Below the pieces are notes generated by a model, which searched no databases, was not told where the DNA came from, and saw nothing but the letters and a program-made list of their open reading frames with translations. A stretch of 7,555 bases of DNA from Mycobacteriaceae bacterium (lineage in GTDB: Bacteria > Actinomycetota > Actinomycetes > Mycobacteriales > Mycobacteriaceae): the NCBI GenBank assembly GCA_019242135.1, contig JAFAWC010000585.1:1-7555 (forward strand), given 5' to 3'. A program made the translations under genes and the position numbers. Positions 6,223-7,555 of the stretch are shown one piece after another. How positions within the stretch are numbered: the first letter of the stretch is position 1; each line of letters starts with the position of its first letter.

Positions 6223-6324
6223 ATGTGGTGCAGATTGATACCCAACAGTTGCCTTTGACTGGTATGAGCGATGGACGGCTCGCCTGGCAGGGACGGTCGG
6301 TGTGGTGAAAGGTGCGGGGATGGG

Positions 6325-7555
6325 ATGGGTGCGGTGACCAACGATCCGGCCGCGGTCGACGCCCTGGTGACGGCGTTGCACCCCGGTGTCCAGACGAGCG
6401 CGGTCGCGCAGACGCGCGACGTCGTCCTGGTGACCGGCGCGTGGCTCGCAGGTTCGACCGCGGTTATCCAGGCATTGAGTGAGCGGCTGCCGGACCGAAC
6501 CTTCGTCGATGCGGCCGAGCTGGCCGACGACGAGGCACCGGCCGCGGTGGTTTACGTGGGCTCGGCCGTCTCGTCGCTGACCGAGTCCGACTGCGCACTT
6601 CTGGACGCGGCGGCCGCCAACACCGACCTGGTGGTCGGCGCGGTCAGCAAGATCGACGCTCACCCGGGCTGGCGCGGGGTGCTGTCGGCGAATCGGGCGG
6701 CCGTCACCGGCCACGATGCGAGGTACGCCGACATGGTCTGGGTCGGTGTAGCCGCGGCCCCGGAAGTCGGCGGGGCCCAGGTGGACGAGCTCGTCGATGC
6801 GCTTGAAGCGGGCATGGCGGATGGCCAGCTGCCCCGACGGAACCGGTTGCGGGCCTGGCACACCGGCCTCTCTCAGGCACTTCGCCGCCACGAGGAGTCG
6901 GCGGCCGGCGTAGGCCGGGAAACCCGGATGGCGGCGTTGCGCCAGGAGCGGGCCGAGATCCTCGCGCAGCGGCGACTGGCGCGCTCGGAGCGAGCCGCCG
7001 CATTGCACGACCGGATCGAGCGCACGACCGGGCAGCTCACCGATTTTGCCCGCAACCGGTGCGCATCGGTGCGCAGCGAGCTGGCCGAAGACGCCGCGAC
7101 GATGCGGACGCGGCGCCGGCTACCGGAGTTCGAGAAGTACGTGGAGCGCCGCGTCGGCGAGGTCATCGGCGAGGTCCATGCGGGGGTCGGCCTGCAACTC
7201 GGTGACGTGGCGGCCGAGTCGGGGTTGACCCCGCCGTCGGGCGGTGCGCGGCCATCGCCGCGGCCGTCGCCGCCGTTGCCGACGACGGGTCGGCCTAGCC
7301 GGCTGACGATGCTCGGTGTGGCCGGTGTCGGGGTCGTTGTGGGCCTGGTTGTCGCGGTCGCGCTGAGCCGGTTCGCCGGCCACCTCGCCCTTGCCTACAT
7401 CGCGGCGGGCGCCGTCGGTGGCGTCGCGCTCGGGCTTCTCGGCGCGTGGTGGGTCGTCCGGCTGCGCCGGGCGTCGCGGGACCGGGTGAAGCTGGCCCGT
7501 TGGGTCGACGACGTCATCGCTGACCTGGGCACCGTCGTCGAACAGCACGTCGCCA
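6325..7555 (+). CDS. Degenerate dynamin-like GTPase with membrane hairpin, C-terminus missing (Rv0209-like)
   Basis: At least 410 codons are open to the right edge with no stop. The N-terminal part resembles a GTPase fold: VVLVTGAWLAGSTAVIQAL (33-51) sits where a P-loop would be, but the GxxxxGK[ST] lysine is serine (G38, G43, S44, T45); SKID (108-111) resembles the guanine-specificity NKxD motif; VWVGVAAA (138-145) could be the next strand. No DxxG motif was seen. Residues 170-300 are charged and mostly helical (RQERAEILAQRRLARSERAA), 301-326 are Pro/Gly/Ser-rich, and two hydrophobic segments (about 327-347 and 354-378) form a hairpin before a new charged region. This layout recalls bacterial dynamin-like proteins such as IniA, but nucleotide binding is doubtful. 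Start choice is uncertain: ATG 6325 has GGGGA four bases upstream; GTG 6334 and ATG 6271 are in the same frame. Position next to trmB on the opposite strand matches Rv0209. Confidence 0.75.
   Translation, partial: MGAVTNDPAAVDALVTALHPGVQTSAVAQTRDVVLVTGAWLAGSTAVIQALSERLPDRTFVDAAELADDEAPAAVVYVGSAVSSLTESDCALLDAAAANTDLVVGAVSKIDAHPGWRGVLSANRAAVTGHDARYADMVWVGVAAAPEVGGAQVDELVDALEAGMADGQLPRRNRLRAWHTGLSQALRRHEESAAGVGRETRMAALRQERAEILAQRRLARSERAAALHDRIERTTGQLTDFARNRCASVRSELAEDAATMRTRRRLPEFEKYVERRVGEVIGEVHAGVGLQLGDVAAESGLTPPSGGARPSPRPSPPLPTTGRPSRLTMLGVAGVGVVVGLVVAVALSRFAGHLALAYIAAGAVGGVALGLLGAWWVVRLRRASRDRVKLARWVDDVIADLGTVVEQHVA

Noticed and set aside
6243..6251. CAAC-A-GTTG palindrome between trmB and the GTPase-like gene
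   Set aside because: Nine bases with four paired positions per arm is expected by chance, and no promoter element nearby supports an operator.
6255..6260. TTGACT as a -35 element for the GTPase-like gene
   Set aside because: No -10 sequence is found 16-18 bases downstream; the region there is GC-rich (GGCTCGCC).
5427..6308. 293-codon plus-strand frame antisense to trmB
   Set aside because: It overlaps the full, motif-complete TrmB sequence and has no recognisable domain or ribosome binding site.
6208..7008. 266-codon minus-strand frame opposite the GTPase-like gene
   Set aside because: The plus-strand frame stays open for over 400 codons to the window edge, with coherent domain structure and membrane segments. 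The minus frame is Arg/Gly/His-rich without motifs.

Overview
The window is a piece of a mycobacterial chromosome. GC content is high, and both the proteins and their order match the conserved mmpL3 neighbourhood (Rv0204c to Rv0209 in Mycobacterium tuberculosis, recalled from memory). MmpL3 here is 1006 residues, longer than the roughly 944 of M. tuberculosis as I recall it and close to the M. smegmatis length, so this is probably a non-tuberculous species. I cannot name the species. There is no insertion sequence, prophage, CRISPR array, tRNA or rRNA gene, and no gene-free stretch longer than about 120 bases.

Layout. (1) 1-267, minus: the N-terminal part of an LPG-synthase-TM/flippase-like membrane protein that runs off the left edge. 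(2) 268-373: a 106-base divergent spacer with a TANNNT -10 element placed just before the start codon on each strand, suggesting two leaderless transcripts. (3) 374-1519, plus: an AI-2E/PerM-family membrane transporter. It meets mmpL3 tail to tail with only 3 bases between the stop codons. (4) 1523-4543, minus: mmpL3, the trehalose monomycolate exporter. (5) 4633-5421, minus: a NYN/PIN-like domain protein whose N-terminus is built from a 27-bp tandem repeat. (6) 5418-6185, minus: trmB, tRNA (guanine-N7)-methyltransferase. (7) about 6325 to the right edge, plus: a truncated gene for a protein with a degenerate GTPase-like N-domain, a helical middle and a membrane hairpin, resembling a dynamin-type protein that has lost its P-loop lysine.

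trmB, the NYN gene and mmpL3 run in the same direction in that order. trmB and the NYN gene overlap by 4 bases (a TTG start inside the trmB stop region), and mmpL3 follows after 89 bases with its own strong ribosome binding site. RNA-related genes and an essential cell-envelope exporter may therefore share a transcript. Membrane proteins of poorly known function flank the cluster on both sides.

The most notable local features are a four-codon reading frame with a good Shine-Dalgarno that ends three bases before the trmB start, apparently the remains of a longer TrmB N-terminus cut by a TGA; the 27-bp minisatellite in the NYN gene; the paired leaderless promoters; and the degenerate GTPase at the right edge. 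Most of the region is a conserved core locus. I did not find a wholly new system, only some unexplained details.
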